Source: Halorussus halophilus (lineage in GTDB: Archaea > Halobacteriota > Halobacteria > Halobacteriales > Haladaptataceae). Taken from it: a stretch of DNA of 64,000 nucleotides. Positions within the stretch are counted from its first letter, which is position 1, and every line of letters begins with the position of its first letter. The stretch lies in NCBI RefSeq assembly GCF_008831545.1, contig NZ_CP044523.1, positions 2,232,001-2,296,000 on the forward strand, in the 5' to 3' direction. The notes below the pieces were generated by a model that had not been told where the DNA came from, did not search any database, and saw nothing but the letters and a program-made list of their open reading frames with translations. A program made the translations under genes and the position numbers. Below, piece by piece: positions 8,676-17,248 of this stretch.

Positions 8676-10373
8676 CTACTGCTCGTCGGCCAGTCGCTCG
8701 ACTCGCTCCAGCGAATCGGCGCTCCCGGGCGTCTTGTCGTCGCGCACGCCCAAGAAACGCGGGAAGCGAAGCGCGTAGCCAGACGAGTAGGTCGGCGACT
8801 CCTGAATCTCCTCGTAGCCGACTTCGAAGACGACTTCCGGCGAGATATCGACTTCTTGGCCGTCCTGCGACTTGATGTGTGGCTCCAAGAGTTCGGTCAG
8901 TTCCGCGAGTTCCTCGTCGGTGATGCCAGTGGCGACCTTGCCCAGAGTCTCAAATTCTCCTGAATCGGTCCGCGCGGAGAGCAGGAACGTGCCGAGGAAA
9001 CTCGCCCGGCGACCCTCGCCCCACTCTGCGCCCGTGACGACCAAATCGAGGGTCTCCACGTCGGGTTTCCGCTTCAGCCAGTTCTTCCCGCGGCGGCCCG
9101 GAGAGTACGTCGAGTCGGGGTTCTTTAGCATGATGCCCTCGTGGCCTGCTTCGAGGGCGTTGGCCTCGATGTCGGCGATTTCCTCGGGGTCGTCGCTGAC
9201 CCAGAGGGCCGAGGTTCCACCCGAGAGAACGTCCTCCAGTCGCTCGTGACGCTCGACCAGCGGCGTCCGAAGCAGGTCGTCGCCGTCGGCGTGCAGGCAG
9301 TCGAACGCGAACAGGTCGAGTTCGACCTCCTCGCGGGCGCGGGCTACGTCGTGCTTGCGGCGGAATCTGCGCAGGACCTCCTGAAACGGCAGGGGTTCGC
9401 CGTCCTCCATGGCGACCACTTCGCCGTCGAGAATCGCCGGAACATCGAGATGCTCGTGGACGTGTTCGACGATTTCCGGGAGTGGGTCGGTCACGTCCTC
9501 CATGTTGCGCGAGAAGATGGACACCTCCTCGCCGTCGTAGTGCAGTTGGACGCGCGCCCCGTCGAACTTCCACTCGACTGCGGTCTCCTCCCAGTCGTCC
9601 AGCGCGTCGCCGACGGTTCCGGCTTGCGCGAGCATCGCCTGCACGGGGCGGCCGATTTCGAGTTGCATGGCGTTCAGGCCTGTCTCGCCATCTTCGTCGT
9701 CTTCACCCGCTCCTTCCCCGTGGGCGACTCGCGCGACTTCCCCGTAGTCGTTCGAGACTTGCAGGGCGCGCGCGACTGACTCGACGGGGACTTCGAACGC
9801 CGCCGCGATGGCGTCTCGAACCGTTCCCTCGCCGACGCCGATGCGCATCTCCGAGAGGACGATGCGCGCGAGATAGCGCGCTTCGCGGGAACTCGCACGG
9901 TTGAACAGCGCGAAGAGGATGTCTATCTTCTTGTCCTGACTGCCGGAGCCTTCGGCGGCCGCGAGTTCCGCTAGTTTCGCATCGACTTCGCCGACCGTCA
10001 AGTCAGATTGGCCCGACCCACCACCGGACCCGAACGCGCCGAGACCCTGCTGGCCGCCGAAGTCGTAGCTCGCGGCGACTTCGCCGATGTCGCCCACCTC
10101 GGCGAGTTTCGCCTCTACGTCGTCGGCCGAGACGTTCGTTCCGGCCGCCCGCGCGATGGCTTCGTAGCAGTAGTTCGGCCCGATGTCCAGCGTCCGCGAG
10201 GTCCACGCGGGGAAGACGCGACCCTGCACGAACCGGGCGAGGACGGGGAGGTCGTCTCCGTCCTCGTCGCTCGCGGCGCGCTCGAACAGTTCCGTGACGC
10301 GCTCGATTATCTCCGTGTCGGCACTCAACGCTTCGATTTCTGCGGCCGTGTCGGCGAACTCCCCGAACTCCAT
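8676..10373 (-). CDS. ligA: ATP-dependent DNA ligase
   Basis: A 565-residue archaeal class I DNA ligase that seals nicks in replication and repair. An N-terminal DNA-binding domain (about 1-230) is followed by the nucleotidyltransferase core. The adenylated lysine is Lys269 in EWKFDGARVQLH (KxDGxR), with later motifs ILDGEVVAM (III), LDLFAFDCLH, EGIMLKNPDS (IV) and KNWLKRKP (V). An OB-fold follows, with the typical archaeal ending FPRFLGVRDDK. Gly/Ser-rich and acidic insertions near 108-122 and 220-232 are haloarchaeal. It begins 103 bp from the divergent membrane gene, so the short interval holds two promoters. Confidence 0.96.
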   Translation of the reverse strand: MEFGEFADTAAEIEALSADTEIIERVTELFERAASDEDGDDLPVLARFVQGRVFPAWTSRTLDIGPNYCYEAIARAAGTNVSADDVEAKLAEVGDIGEVAASYDFGGQQGLGAFGSGGGSGQSDLTVGEVDAKLAELAAAEGSGSQDKKIDILFALFNRASSREARYLARIVLSEMRIGVGEGTVRDAIAAAFEVPVESVARALQVSNDYGEVARVAHGEGAGEDDEDGETGLNAMQLEIGRPVQAMLAQAGTVGDALDDWEETAVEWKFDGARVQLHYDGEEVSIFSRNMEDVTDPLPEIVEHVHEHLDVPAILDGEVVAMEDGEPLPFQEVLRRFRRKHDVARAREEVELDLFAFDCLHADGDDLLRTPLVERHERLEDVLSGGTSALWVSDDPEEIADIEANALEAGHEGIMLKNPDSTYSPGRRGKNWLKRKPDVETLDLVVTGAEWGEGRRASFLGTFLLSARTDSGEFETLGKVATGITDEELAELTELLEPHIKSQDGQEVDISPEVVFEVGYEEIQESPTYSSGYALRFPRFLGVRDDKTPGSADSLERVERLADEQ

Positions 10374-10476
10374 CGCCGATGGGTAGTCGGTAGCCCCAGT
10401 TAAACCGCCCGACTCTCGTCTTCACTGTCGCGTCTGTCAGCCAAATTTAACTCGTGGGCGTCCGATTGCCGAGGCG

Positions 10477-11253
10477 ATGCCCTCCACCGACGGACGCTCG
10501 TTCATCGACCGACTCGGGTCCGGCTGGCAACGAGCGACCACACATCTCCCGCTGGCGGCAGTTCCCGTACTGACGAGTATCCTCAACATCGACGCGATTC
10601 GGCGGGTCCTCTCGTTCCACGGTGGCCACTTCGGCGTCAAGTTTCCGTTTCCGATGACGGTGGCCAACCTCTGGACGTTCGTGAGTCTGCCGAATCAGGG
10701 TCCCGGCGTCCACGTCTCACAGATACTATGGCTGTTCCCGATTATCGTCGTCGTCCAGTCTGCGCTCGTCGCGGGCTACCTCGGGAGCGTCCACGACTTG
10801 CTAGAGACGGGCGAGTACGACTTCCCCACGAACGTCCGGCGGTACTTCCTCCCCCTGCTGGTCTGGCAGGCGGTCGTCTCACTCCCGACGTTCGCACTCG
10901 CCGGTCTCGGACAAGCGGTGGGACCGCTCGTCCTATTGCTGGTTCCGGCGTACTTCGTCGCGGCGTACCTCTTCTACGCGACACCGTACCTGCTCGTCGT
11001 CGCGGATGCCGACCTCGGGACGGCGCTCTCCCAGAGTCTCGACTGGGCGCTCTCCGGCGGTTCGTACGCTTCGTTCGCCGTGGCCTATCTGCTGTTCGGG
11101 GCGCTGTTCTCGATACTCGTAACCCCGTTCGTGGTCAATCTCGGCGCAATCGGCATCGTCGTCGGTACCGCAGTCACGGCCCCGCTCGCACTCGCGCTGT
11201 CGTTCGCGACGACGGAGTTCGTCGCGGACCTCGCGGCGTCCCAATCGTCGTAG
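10477..11253 (+). CDS. Multi-pass integral membrane protein, function unknown
   Basis: 258 residues with about six hydrophobic helices (for example SQILWLFPIIVVVQSALVAGYLG, PLVLLLVPAYFVAAYLFYATPYL and two near the C-terminus) separated by short polar loops. It fits the general pattern of haloarchaeal membrane proteins with tandem helix pairs. No catalytic motif is visible. A TATA-like AAATTTAAC at 10442-10450 lies about 30 bp before the ATG, indicating a leaderless transcript. The gene upstream (ligase) is divergent. Confidence 0.82.
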   Translation: MPSTDGRSFIDRLGSGWQRATTHLPLAAVPVLTSILNIDAIRRVLSFHGGHFGVKFPFPMTVANLWTFVSLPNQGPGVHVSQILWLFPIIVVVQSALVAGYLGSVHDLLETGEYDFPTNVRRYFLPLLVWQAVVSLPTFALAGLGQAVGPLVLLLVPAYFVAAYLFYATPYLLVVADADLGTALSQSLDWALSGGSYASFAVAYLLFGALFSILVTPFVVNLGAIGIVVGTAVTAPLALALSFATTEFVADLAASQSS

Positions 11254-11330
11254 GATGTTCGTCACGTCGCTCGCGTGGTTCCGAGCCCGTGGCCCGTGGA
11301 TTCAAGGTGTCTTAGGTCCGACTCATCGGT

Positions 11331-12872
11331 ATGCCCGAATCCGACCTCGCGGGGCAGGTCGAAGACGTGCTCGCTGTCGATGCCGATGACTTCCAGTCGC
11401 GGGTCGAGGAGGACGCCGAGGTTATCGTCGAAGAGATAGATGCCGGAACCTTCGACAACCCGCAGGCCATCATCGGCTTCGAGTACGAGTTCTATGCCGT
11501 GGACGCAGAGACGGCCGCGCTCACTCGCGTCCCGCGGCGACTGCTCGAACTCATCGGCTTCGAGAAGGAACTCGGCCTGCACAACGCCGAGATGTCTACC
11601 AGTCCGCAACCGCTGAACGAACACGGCTTGGCCGCCCAGGAGTCTGAAGTCAAGGCGCGCCTCTCGGCCGCCGAAGAGCGAACCGGCGCAGAGGGGATGC
11701 GGTTGGTCAGCGACGGCCTCTGGACGATTCCACCGGAGGGAGAAACTGCTCGCGAGTACCTCACCGACAGCGTCGAAGACAGAGGCGTGCGCATCGCCTC
11801 GAACATGAGCGACTCGGTGCGCTACCACGCGATGGCCAACACCGACGCGCAAGCCGGGATGCAAATCGAGGCTCCACACGTCGAACTCGAAGACGATACG
11901 GTGATGCCCGAGAGCCTCATCACGTCGATTCAGCCCCACTATCAGGTACCCCACGCCCGGGACCTCCCGACGTATTTTACCTACGCAGTGCGAATCGCCG
12001 CGCCTCTGCTCGCGCTCGGAGTCAACTCGCCCTTTTTCCCGCCGGACCTCTATGCGAGCGACGACCCCGACGAGATTCTGGCCGACGGGTGGCACGAGAA
12101 CCGAATCAGCGTCTTCGAAACCGTCCTCAATCGCCGCGACGACGAACCCGGCAAAGTTCGGTTCCCCGACGACGTCGAGTCGGTCGAAGACGCCATACAG
12201 AACGTCGTCAACGACCGGACGCTGGTGCCGATGCCCGTCGAGAGCGCCGACCGCTTCGACGACGAATTCGCCCATTTCCGGATGAAACACGGCACCTACT
12301 GGCGGTGGGTGCGCCCGGTCTTCGGTGGGGCGACTCGCTCGGCCGCGAACGCCCGCATCGAGTTCCGGCCCATCGCGGCCCAACCGACGGTCAGGGACTC
12401 CATCGCGTTTCAGGCGGCGTTCGCGGGACTCCTCGAATCCATGTTCCGGCGCGAGCATCCGGTTCGACACCTCGACTGGGTCGTCGCCAAGGACAACTTC
12501 TACCGAGCGATGGAGGAGGGACTCGGCGCCGACGTGTACTGGATTACGAACGACGGCGAGGAGACGACCGACCACGAGAAGGTGTACAAAGACATCTTCG
12601 CCCACGCCAAAGACGGCTTGCAGTCGCGCGGACTGAGCGACGAGCAGGCCGCGAAGTATCTCTGGCCGCTCCGCCAGCGTGCTCGTCACGGCCTGACGCC
12701 AGCGAGTTGGAAGCGCACACGGGTCCGCGAGCGACTGGACGACGGGTTGAGCCTCGAAGAAGCGATTTCGGGGATGCAACGCGCCTACATCGACCACCAA
12801 TCGATGACCCTCATCGACGGCAGTTTCGCCGACTGGGTCGGCCGCGGCGACACGGAACTGAACCGCGAGTAG
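11331..12872 (+). CDS. Glutamate-cysteine ligase family 2 (GCS2)-like protein
   Basis: A 513-residue protein of the GCS2/GshA-type ATP-grasp-like ligase family. Diagnostic segments are IGFEYEFYAVDAET, MQIEAPHVELED, the helix ending LALGVNSPFFPP, and RIEFRPIAAQPTVRDS. Haloarchaea use gamma-glutamylcysteine as their main low-molecular-weight thiol, so ligation of Glu and Cys in the cytosol is possible. However, this long variant, with an N-terminal extension of about 45 residues and a C-terminal helical part, may be a paralogue with another amine substrate. No redox partner gene is adjacent. Confidence 0.8.
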   Translation: MPESDLAGQVEDVLAVDADDFQSRVEEDAEVIVEEIDAGTFDNPQAIIGFEYEFYAVDAETAALTRVPRRLLELIGFEKELGLHNAEMSTSPQPLNEHGLAAQESEVKARLSAAEERTGAEGMRLVSDGLWTIPPEGETAREYLTDSVEDRGVRIASNMSDSVRYHAMANTDAQAGMQIEAPHVELEDDTVMPESLITSIQPHYQVPHARDLPTYFTYAVRIAAPLLALGVNSPFFPPDLYASDDPDEILADGWHENRISVFETVLNRRDDEPGKVRFPDDVESVEDAIQNVVNDRTLVPMPVESADRFDDEFAHFRMKHGTYWRWVRPVFGGATRSAANARIEFRPIAAQPTVRDSIAFQAAFAGLLESMFRREHPVRHLDWVVAKDNFYRAMEEGLGADVYWITNDGEETTDHEKVYKDIFAHAKDGLQSRGLSDEQAAKYLWPLRQRARHGLTPASWKRTRVRERLDDGLSLEEAISGMQRAYIDHQSMTLIDGSFADWVGRGDTELNRE

Positions 12873-13323
12873 CGAGATTTTACAGGAGTCTCGAAGCGGC
12901 GTCTGCGTGAGCGGAGCGAACGCAGACTCGGAAGACACGGTCGTCTTCCGGTGAAGCCGCGGAGTGAGCGAGGCGCGAACGAGCGACTACTCGTTGCTCG
13001 AAGTCATCGTCAGAGGGGGGTAGAACGCCCCAGCGGGGAGTCGCTGGGGGATGGGGGTGGTAGTGTTACGGGTTACGAACCCGTCGTGGCAGTGACTGAC
13101 ACGCCGCCAGTACTGCAAACAGTAATTCGACCGAATAATCATAAGCGTACCGGTAGTTCAACCGCACGCCAGCAGTAACTTCCGGGTTCTTGGCCGTTGT
13201 TTCGTAAGCCAACCGACTCGACAATTTAGATACAGTTAGTGCGCGGCGAAGCCGTGCGCAGAGAGCGGTAGCAGGGGCGCTAAGCGCCCCGTTGCTATCC
13301 GACGAGAAAAAAAGGTCGCGGTG
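12873..13323. other. Non-coding interval with a series of hairpins
   Basis: No convincing gene; a 75-codon GTG frame at 12951-13178 has no coding character. The interval holds perfect inverted repeats at 12901-12927 (8-bp arms, 11-nt loop GAGCGGAGCGA), 12929-12950 (arms CGGAAGAC/GTCTTCCG), 13068-13084 (ACGGGTT-ACG-AACCCGT) and 13274-13290 (GGGGCGC-TAA-GCGCCCC). A TATA-like ATAATCATAA at 13133-13142 could start a short RNA running towards the last hairpin. The first hairpins are placed to act as terminators of the gene ending at 12872. Confidence 0.5.
13307..13313 (-). terminator. Oligo-T terminator of proteasome beta gene
   Basis: On the minus strand a run of seven T follows the psmB stop codon by 10 bp, as in archaeal T-rich intrinsic terminators. 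The GC-rich hairpin 13274-13290 lies just beyond it. Confidence 0.6.
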
Positions 13324-14049
13324 TTATAGCGCGTCGTCGTAGTCTTCGTAGTCGCTAATCTCGACGCCGTCCTCGGTGATTTCGGCGAGCCACATGCCGT
13401 TGCCGGAGGCAGTGTCGCGTTCGGTCGCGCTCTTCAGACAATCGACGGCAATCTGGCGGCCTTCCGCCATGTCGATGTCTTCGCGGTAGTCCTGTTCGAG
13501 GACACCGAGCGCGAACTGCGAGCCGGAGCCACCGACCGCGTACGTCTCTTCGGTCGCGCCGCCGAGGGCGTCGTAGGAGTAGATGTGAGCGCCTTCCTCG
13601 TCCACGCCGCCGAGAATCGGGACGGTGATGAGGAAGCCACCGGAGCGCAGCAGGTTGCTCGTCAGCGTCGAGAGCGCCTGCATGCTCATGTCCTTGTCGC
13701 GGCGGGTCTCGTAGAGGTTGCTCTCGACGCGGAGCGTGCGAAGGAGCGACTGGGCCGCAGAGACGGACCCGGAGATGGTGAGCGCGCCGCGTGGGTGGAC
13801 TTCCTCGACCTTCTGGGCGTTCTTCGAGGAGACCATGTTGCCGAGGCTCGCTCGCTTGTCAGTGGCGAGGACGACGCCACCGGTGGTCGTCAGACCCACG
13901 GTCGTCGTCCCGGTCTTCATCTCTTCTGCACCCGCATCGCCCTGTGCTTGGGGCATCGAGCCGAACTCCGGCTCGTAGGGGTTCTGCTCGTCGGCCTCGA
14001 AACGCGACAGGTTCTGCGAGAAGTCGGAACCGTGCATTGGGCTACGCAT
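13324..14049 (-). CDS. psmB: 20S proteasome beta subunit
   Basis: This is the catalytic subunit of the archaeal 20S proteasome, 241 residues with a propeptide of about 47. The processing site is KTG/TTTVGL, which exposes the N-terminal threonine nucleophile. In mature numbering Asp17 (ATDKRAS) and Lys33 (NAQK) complete the active site, and later SGSQFALGVLE and SATERDTASGNG are family hallmarks. ATG at 14049 (MRSPMHGSD) resembles known haloarchaeal beta starts. It forms the inner rings with alpha subunits, which are not in this window; the regulatory ATPase PAN is at 39387-40601. Confidence 0.96.
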   Translation of the reverse strand: MRSPMHGSDFSQNLSRFEADEQNPYEPEFGSMPQAQGDAGAEEMKTGTTTVGLTTTGGVVLATDKRASLGNMVSSKNAQKVEEVHPRGALTISGSVSAAQSLLRTLRVESNLYETRRDKDMSMQALSTLTSNLLRSGGFLITVPILGGVDEEGAHIYSYDALGGATEETYAVGGSGSQFALGVLEQDYREDIDMAEGRQIAVDCLKSATERDTASGNGMWLAEITEDGVEISDYEDYDDAL

Positions 14050-14156
14050 TGCCAGACGCTAGGCCGCCAGCACTGATAAAACCAACCCTTCCGGCGGATG
14101 ACCGGACTCGCGGACGAGAGTCGAAAAAGCGGGTGTTCAGACAGCCAATCCGGGGT

Positions 14157-14327
14157 TCAGGCCGTCGTCGCGTCGTAAGCGTTCGCCAGTCGGTTCACCA
14201 CCCGGTGGGCCGGAAGCGGGACGCCAAGCTGTCGGGTGAGAATCGCAAGCGGCAACAGCAGGATGCTGGCTGCGACGCTCGTCTGGTACAGGGCAAACAG
14301 GGTTGCGCGGTGAATCCACGTGAACAT
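14157..14327 (-). CDS. Small conserved-type haloarchaeal membrane protein
   Basis: A 56-residue protein with one hydrophobic segment (RATLFALYQTSVAASILLLP) after a short aromatic N-terminus and a polar tail rich in Arg and Asn. ATG at 14327 is preferred over TTG 14345. A TATA-like CTTTTATAC on the minus strand (14366-14374) stands about 40 bp upstream. The function is unknown. The palindrome at 14391-14412 lies just beyond this promoter. Confidence 0.65.
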   Translation of the reverse strand: MFTWIHRATLFALYQTSVAASILLLPLAILTRQLGVPLPAHRVVNRLANAYDATTA

Positions 14328-14390
14328 CGGACTGTTCTTCCTCAAGCGAAGGGACGACCAATCGAGTATAAAAGAGTTTCTGACAATCTG

Positions 14391-14412
14391 GGAATATAAC
14401 TATTTATATTCC
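14391..14412. promoter_or_regulatory. 22-bp AT-rich palindrome, operator-like
   Basis: Perfect 9-bp arms GGAATATAA and TTATATTCC flank the spacer CTAT. It lies about 20 bp upstream of the TATA-like box of the minus-strand gene starting at 14327, and 243 bp before the plus-strand gene at 14655. It may be a regulator site or a bidirectional core promoter. Confidence 0.45.
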
Positions 14413-14654
14413 GATAACACCTCGACGCCTGCTTGCGATTCAACCACGGTTGGACTACGTCCAAATAGATGAACAATCGTCGGCGCGCAGTCGTACGAGT
14501 AGGTTTGGCGACAGTCGGTGTACGCATAAGTTATGAGCATTATCGGAGTGACGTGCGCACCGCGGCCGCGGTTCGTCGGGGTGTTCCCTGACCACGTCTG
14601 ACACGACCGTCGGGAAACCACAAGACACGACACGACGCAGAACAACGGGCTACT

Positions 14655-15032
14655 ATGAGCAACTACCTCGTTGCGATGGAAGCGGCATGGTTGGTACGCG
14701 ACGTAGAAGACATCGACGACGCTATCGGCGTCGCAGTGAGCGAAGCAGGCAAGCGCCTCAATCAGAAGGACATGGACTACGTCGAGGTCGAAGTCGGCGC
14801 GACGACCTGTCCCGCCTGCGGCGAACCGTTCGACTCGGCGTTCATCGCCGCGGGCACCGCGCTCGTCGGCCTCCTCCTCGAAATGAAGGTCTTCAACGCC
14901 GACGGCGAGGAACACGCCCAGCGCATCGCCAAGAGCGAAATCGGTGGCGCGCTCCGCGACGTTCCGCTCGAAGTGGTCGAGACCATCGAGTTCGCCGAGG
15001 ACGAGGACATCGAGTTCGGCGGCGACGAGTAA
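14655..15032 (+). CDS. UPF0212/DUF555 family protein
   Basis: A 125-residue protein of the archaeal UPF0212 (DUF555) family, recognisable from [17 protein letters not shown] and the [12 protein letters not shown] segment, which supplies a CxxC pair. The C-terminus is acidic. Members are widespread in euryarchaea and have no established function; the CxxC suggests metal or redox chemistry. The start is an ATG 3 codons before the conserved YLVAMEAAW. The 327 bp upstream (14328-14654) hold the palindrome at 14391 and otherwise no gene I can support. Confidence 0.88.
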   Translation: MSNYLVAMEAAWLVRDVEDIDDAIGVAVSEAGKRLNQKDMDYVEVEVGATTCPACGEPFDSAFIAAGTALVGLLLEMKVFNADGEEHAQRIAKSEIGGALRDVPLEVVETIEFAEDEDIEFGGDE

Positions 15033-15082
15033 CGCAGTTACCCGATTCTGAACGGAGTAAATCCCAGACAGAAGCTTTATCC

Positions 15083-15097
15083 ATAACCCGTGGTTAT
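15083..15097. promoter_or_regulatory. 15-bp palindrome between TATA box and start of XRE regulator
   Basis: ATAACC-CGT-GGTTAT is a perfect palindrome, lying 8 bp before the ATG at 15106 and directly after the TATA-like GCTTTATCC (15074-15082). The position over the transcription start fits an autoregulatory operator. Confidence 0.5.
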
Positions 15098-15105
15098 CAG
15101 CAGAT

Positions 15106-15645
15106 ATGGAGCTACCGACGCCGCAGGACATCCGCGAGCGGCGGACCGAACTAGGACTCACCCAAAGCGAGTTAGCCGACCGAGCAGACGTCTCTCAGCC
15201 GCTCATCGCCCGCATCGAGGGCGGCGACGTTGACCCGCGACTCTCGACGCTGCGACGCATCGTAGACGCACTGGACGAATCCGAAGGCGACATCGTCCGC
15301 GCGGGCGACCTCATGGCCGAGACCGTCGTGAGCGTGGACCCCGAGGATCACGTCAGCGAAGCCGTCTCGCGCATGCAGGAATCGAGTTACTCACAACTAC
15401 CGGTCATCGACGATGGCGTTCCCGTCGGGTCCATCAGTTTCGAGGACCTGATGAACGTTGACGAAGACGCCCGCGACCAACCGGTCGAGAAGTTCATGGG
15501 TGAGAGTTTCCCGACGAAGTCGCGCAACGCCACGCTGGACGAAATCAGCACCGATCTCGGCCACAATCAGGCCGTCATCGTCACCGAACGCGGCAACACG
15601 GTCGGCATCGTGACGGAAGCGGACATCGCGGCCCGATTATCCTAA
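15106..15645 (+). CDS. XRE-family HTH regulator with two CBS domains
   Basis: 179 residues: an XRE-type helix-turn-helix at about 5-60 (RTELGLTQSELADRADVSQPLIARIEGG), then a CBS pair at about 66-179 (LMAETVVSVDPEDHVSEAV and the second unit from FMGESFP to VTEADIAARL). CBS pairs commonly bind adenine nucleotides, so DNA binding may respond to energy or nucleotide state. The transcript is probably leaderless from a TATA-like box at 15074. The palindrome at 15083-15097 is a candidate self-operator. No adjacent target operon is evident. Confidence 0.9.
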   Translation: MELPTPQDIRERRTELGLTQSELADRADVSQPLIARIEGGDVDPRLSTLRRIVDALDESEGDIVRAGDLMAETVVSVDPEDHVSEAVSRMQESSYSQLPVIDDGVPVGSISFEDLMNVDEDARDQPVEKFMGESFPTKSRNATLDEISTDLGHNQAVIVTERGNTVGIVTEADIAARLS

Positions 15646-15650
15646 ACAAC

Positions 15651-15687
15651 CTTTTTATTGCGAGCGGTCGGCGAGGCCGACCGCTCG
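15651..15687 (+). terminator. Hairpin with flanking T/A tracts
   Basis: CTTTTTATTG precedes an 11-bp perfect inverted repeat (CGAGCGGTCGG / CCGACCGCTCG, 15661-15671 and 15677-15687, 5-nt loop) followed by ATAAAAAC. It begins 5 bp after the stop of the XRE-CBS gene and probably ends its transcript. Confidence 0.6.
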
Positions 15688-15772
15688 ATAAAAACGTTGA
15701 TGAAAATCACGTCGTCACCCTCTCCGTCGCGCTAAAGGCGCTCCTTCGAGGGTTCCTCGGACGCGCTCGCTC

Positions 15773-15799
15773 AACGAGGCGCGCAGAGCGCGCCTCGTT
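15773..15799. repeat. Perfect 12-bp inverted repeat
   Basis: Arms AACGAGGCGCGC and GCGCGCCTCGTT around AGA. The core GAGGCGCGC/GCGCGCCTC recurs at 26679-26700, so this is a dispersed palindromic unit. Confidence 0.65.
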
Positions 15800-16072
15800 T
15801 CTCTCGCGGTGGATTACGGTGTCCAACCGCACGAGGTCAGCCGGGCGAGATGGGTGTTGATTCGGCGGTCAGAACTTTCCTCTATGGTCAGTTGCGCGTT
15901 TCTGCAAGTTGGTCAGTTGGCATACTCCTGCCGGTTGGTTCACCGGCCTATCGCTCGTCTCCGACTCGCTCGCTATAAATCGCGCCAGTCGTCCGTTTTC
16001 GAGGTCAGTCGTGTCCCCTGCTCACGCTCCACAAAGGAAGAATTATCCGCTCCGGTTCCGTGGTTTCGCAGT

Positions 16073-17194
16073 ATGTCAGGCTTTTCGGACAGGGTCGAGC
16101 AGGTCTCTATCAGCGGCATCCGCGAAGTGTTCGAAGCGGCGGGCGAGGACGCCATCAACCTCGGCATCGGACAACCGGACTTCCCGACGCCGGAACACGC
16201 GCGGCAGGCCGCCGTAGACGCCATCGAGAGCGGGAAAGCAGACGCCTACACTGGCAACAAGGGCACCGAATCACTCCGCGAGGCCATCAGCGCGAAACAC
16301 GACCGAGACAACGGCTACGCGGTCGAACCGGGGAACGTCATCGCCACCGCGGGTGGGAGCGAGGCGCTCCACCTCGCTATCGAGGCCCACGTGGACGTAG
16401 GCGAGGAAGTCATCTACCCCGACCCCGGCTTCGTCTCCTACGAGGCGCTGACCCACATCGCGGGCGGTGAACCCAAGCCGGTTGCGTTGCGTGAGGACCT
16501 CACGTTGGACCCCGCCGCAGTCGAAGAGGCCATCACCGACGACACCGCCGCGTTCGTCGTCAACAGCCCTTCGAACCCGACCGGTGCAGTACAGTCGAAA
16601 GAAGACATGCAGGAGTTCGCCCGCATCGCCGACGAACACGACGTGTTGTGCATCTCCGACGAGGTGTACGAACACATCGTCTTCGAGGGTGACCACTACT
16701 CGCCGATGGAGTTCGCAGAAACGGACAACGTCGTCGTCGTCAACGCCTGCTCGAAGTCCTACTCGATGACTGGCTGGCGACTCGGCTGGGTCGCCGGAAG
16801 CAACCGCCGCATCGAGCGCATGCTCCGCGTCCACCAGTACGTCCAAGCCTGCGCCAGCGCGCCCGCACAGTTCGCCGCCGAGGCCGCACTCTCTGGCCCG
16901 CAAGACTGCATCGGCGAGATGACCGCCGCCTTCGAGGAGCGCCGCGACGTACTCCTCGACGGCCTGAGCGACATCGGACTGGAGACGCCGACGCCCCACG
17001 GCGCGTTCTACGCGATGCCGAAGGTGCCGGAGGGCTGGGTAGACGAAGTTCTCGACCGCGGCGTCATCGTCGTGCCCGGCGAGGCGTTCGGCGAACACGG
17101 CGAGGGCTACGCCCGCATCTCCTACGCGACCGACCTCGAACAGATCGAAGAGGCGCTCGACGTGATGGGAGCGGCCGCCGCCGCGGTTCGCTGA
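16073..17194 (+). CDS. Fold-type I PLP aminotransferase (aspartate aminotransferase-like)
   Basis: A 373-residue class I/II aminotransferase. Lys228 in NACSKSYSMTGWRLGW is the Schiff-base lysine, NSPSNPTG (from Asn164) and DEVYE are the cofactor-ring contacts, and the C-terminal ARISYA carries the carboxylate-binding Arg. The start MSGFSDRVEQVSISGIREVF matches archaeal aspartate or broad-specificity aminotransferases; a 264-bp extension to 15809 is rejected. It probably transfers amino groups between amino acids and 2-oxoglutarate in the cytosol; exact substrate not deducible. The UbiA-like gene follows after 54 bp. Confidence 0.92.
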   Translation: MSGFSDRVEQVSISGIREVFEAAGEDAINLGIGQPDFPTPEHARQAAVDAIESGKADAYTGNKGTESLREAISAKHDRDNGYAVEPGNVIATAGGSEALHLAIEAHVDVGEEVIYPDPGFVSYEALTHIAGGEPKPVALREDLTLDPAAVEEAITDDTAAFVVNSPSNPTGAVQSKEDMQEFARIADEHDVLCISDEVYEHIVFEGDHYSPMEFAETDNVVVVNACSKSYSMTGWRLGWVAGSNRRIERMLRVHQYVQACASAPAQFAAEAALSGPQDCIGEMTAAFEERRDVLLDGLSDIGLETPTPHGAFYAMPKVPEGWVDEVLDRGVIVVPGEAFGEHGEGYARISYATDLEQIEEALDVMGAAAAAVR

Positions 17195-17248
17195 CGGAAG
17201 TTCTTGGCGGCCTGAGATTTTATTGTGTACCCCGTCGTGGAGGAATCC

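Larger units (their letters stand above)
15646..16072. other. Intergenic region between regulator and aminotransferase
   Basis: No gene supported; the upstream extension of the aminotransferase frame (from 15809) lacks coding character. It contains the terminator hairpin above and a second perfect 12-bp hairpin at 15773-15799 (arms AACGAGGCGCGC/GCGCGCCTCGTT, loop AGA). Its right side holds the probable promoter of the gene at 16073 (AAGAATTATCC, about 30 bp upstream). Confidence 0.6.

Noticed and set aside
12951-13178. 75-residue GTG frame in the hairpin interval
   Set aside because: Interrupted by hairpin structures, no promoter, non-typical composition.
15809-16072. N-terminal extension of the aminotransferase
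   Set aside because: No family similarity, Cys/Arg-rich composition and it spans the promoter.
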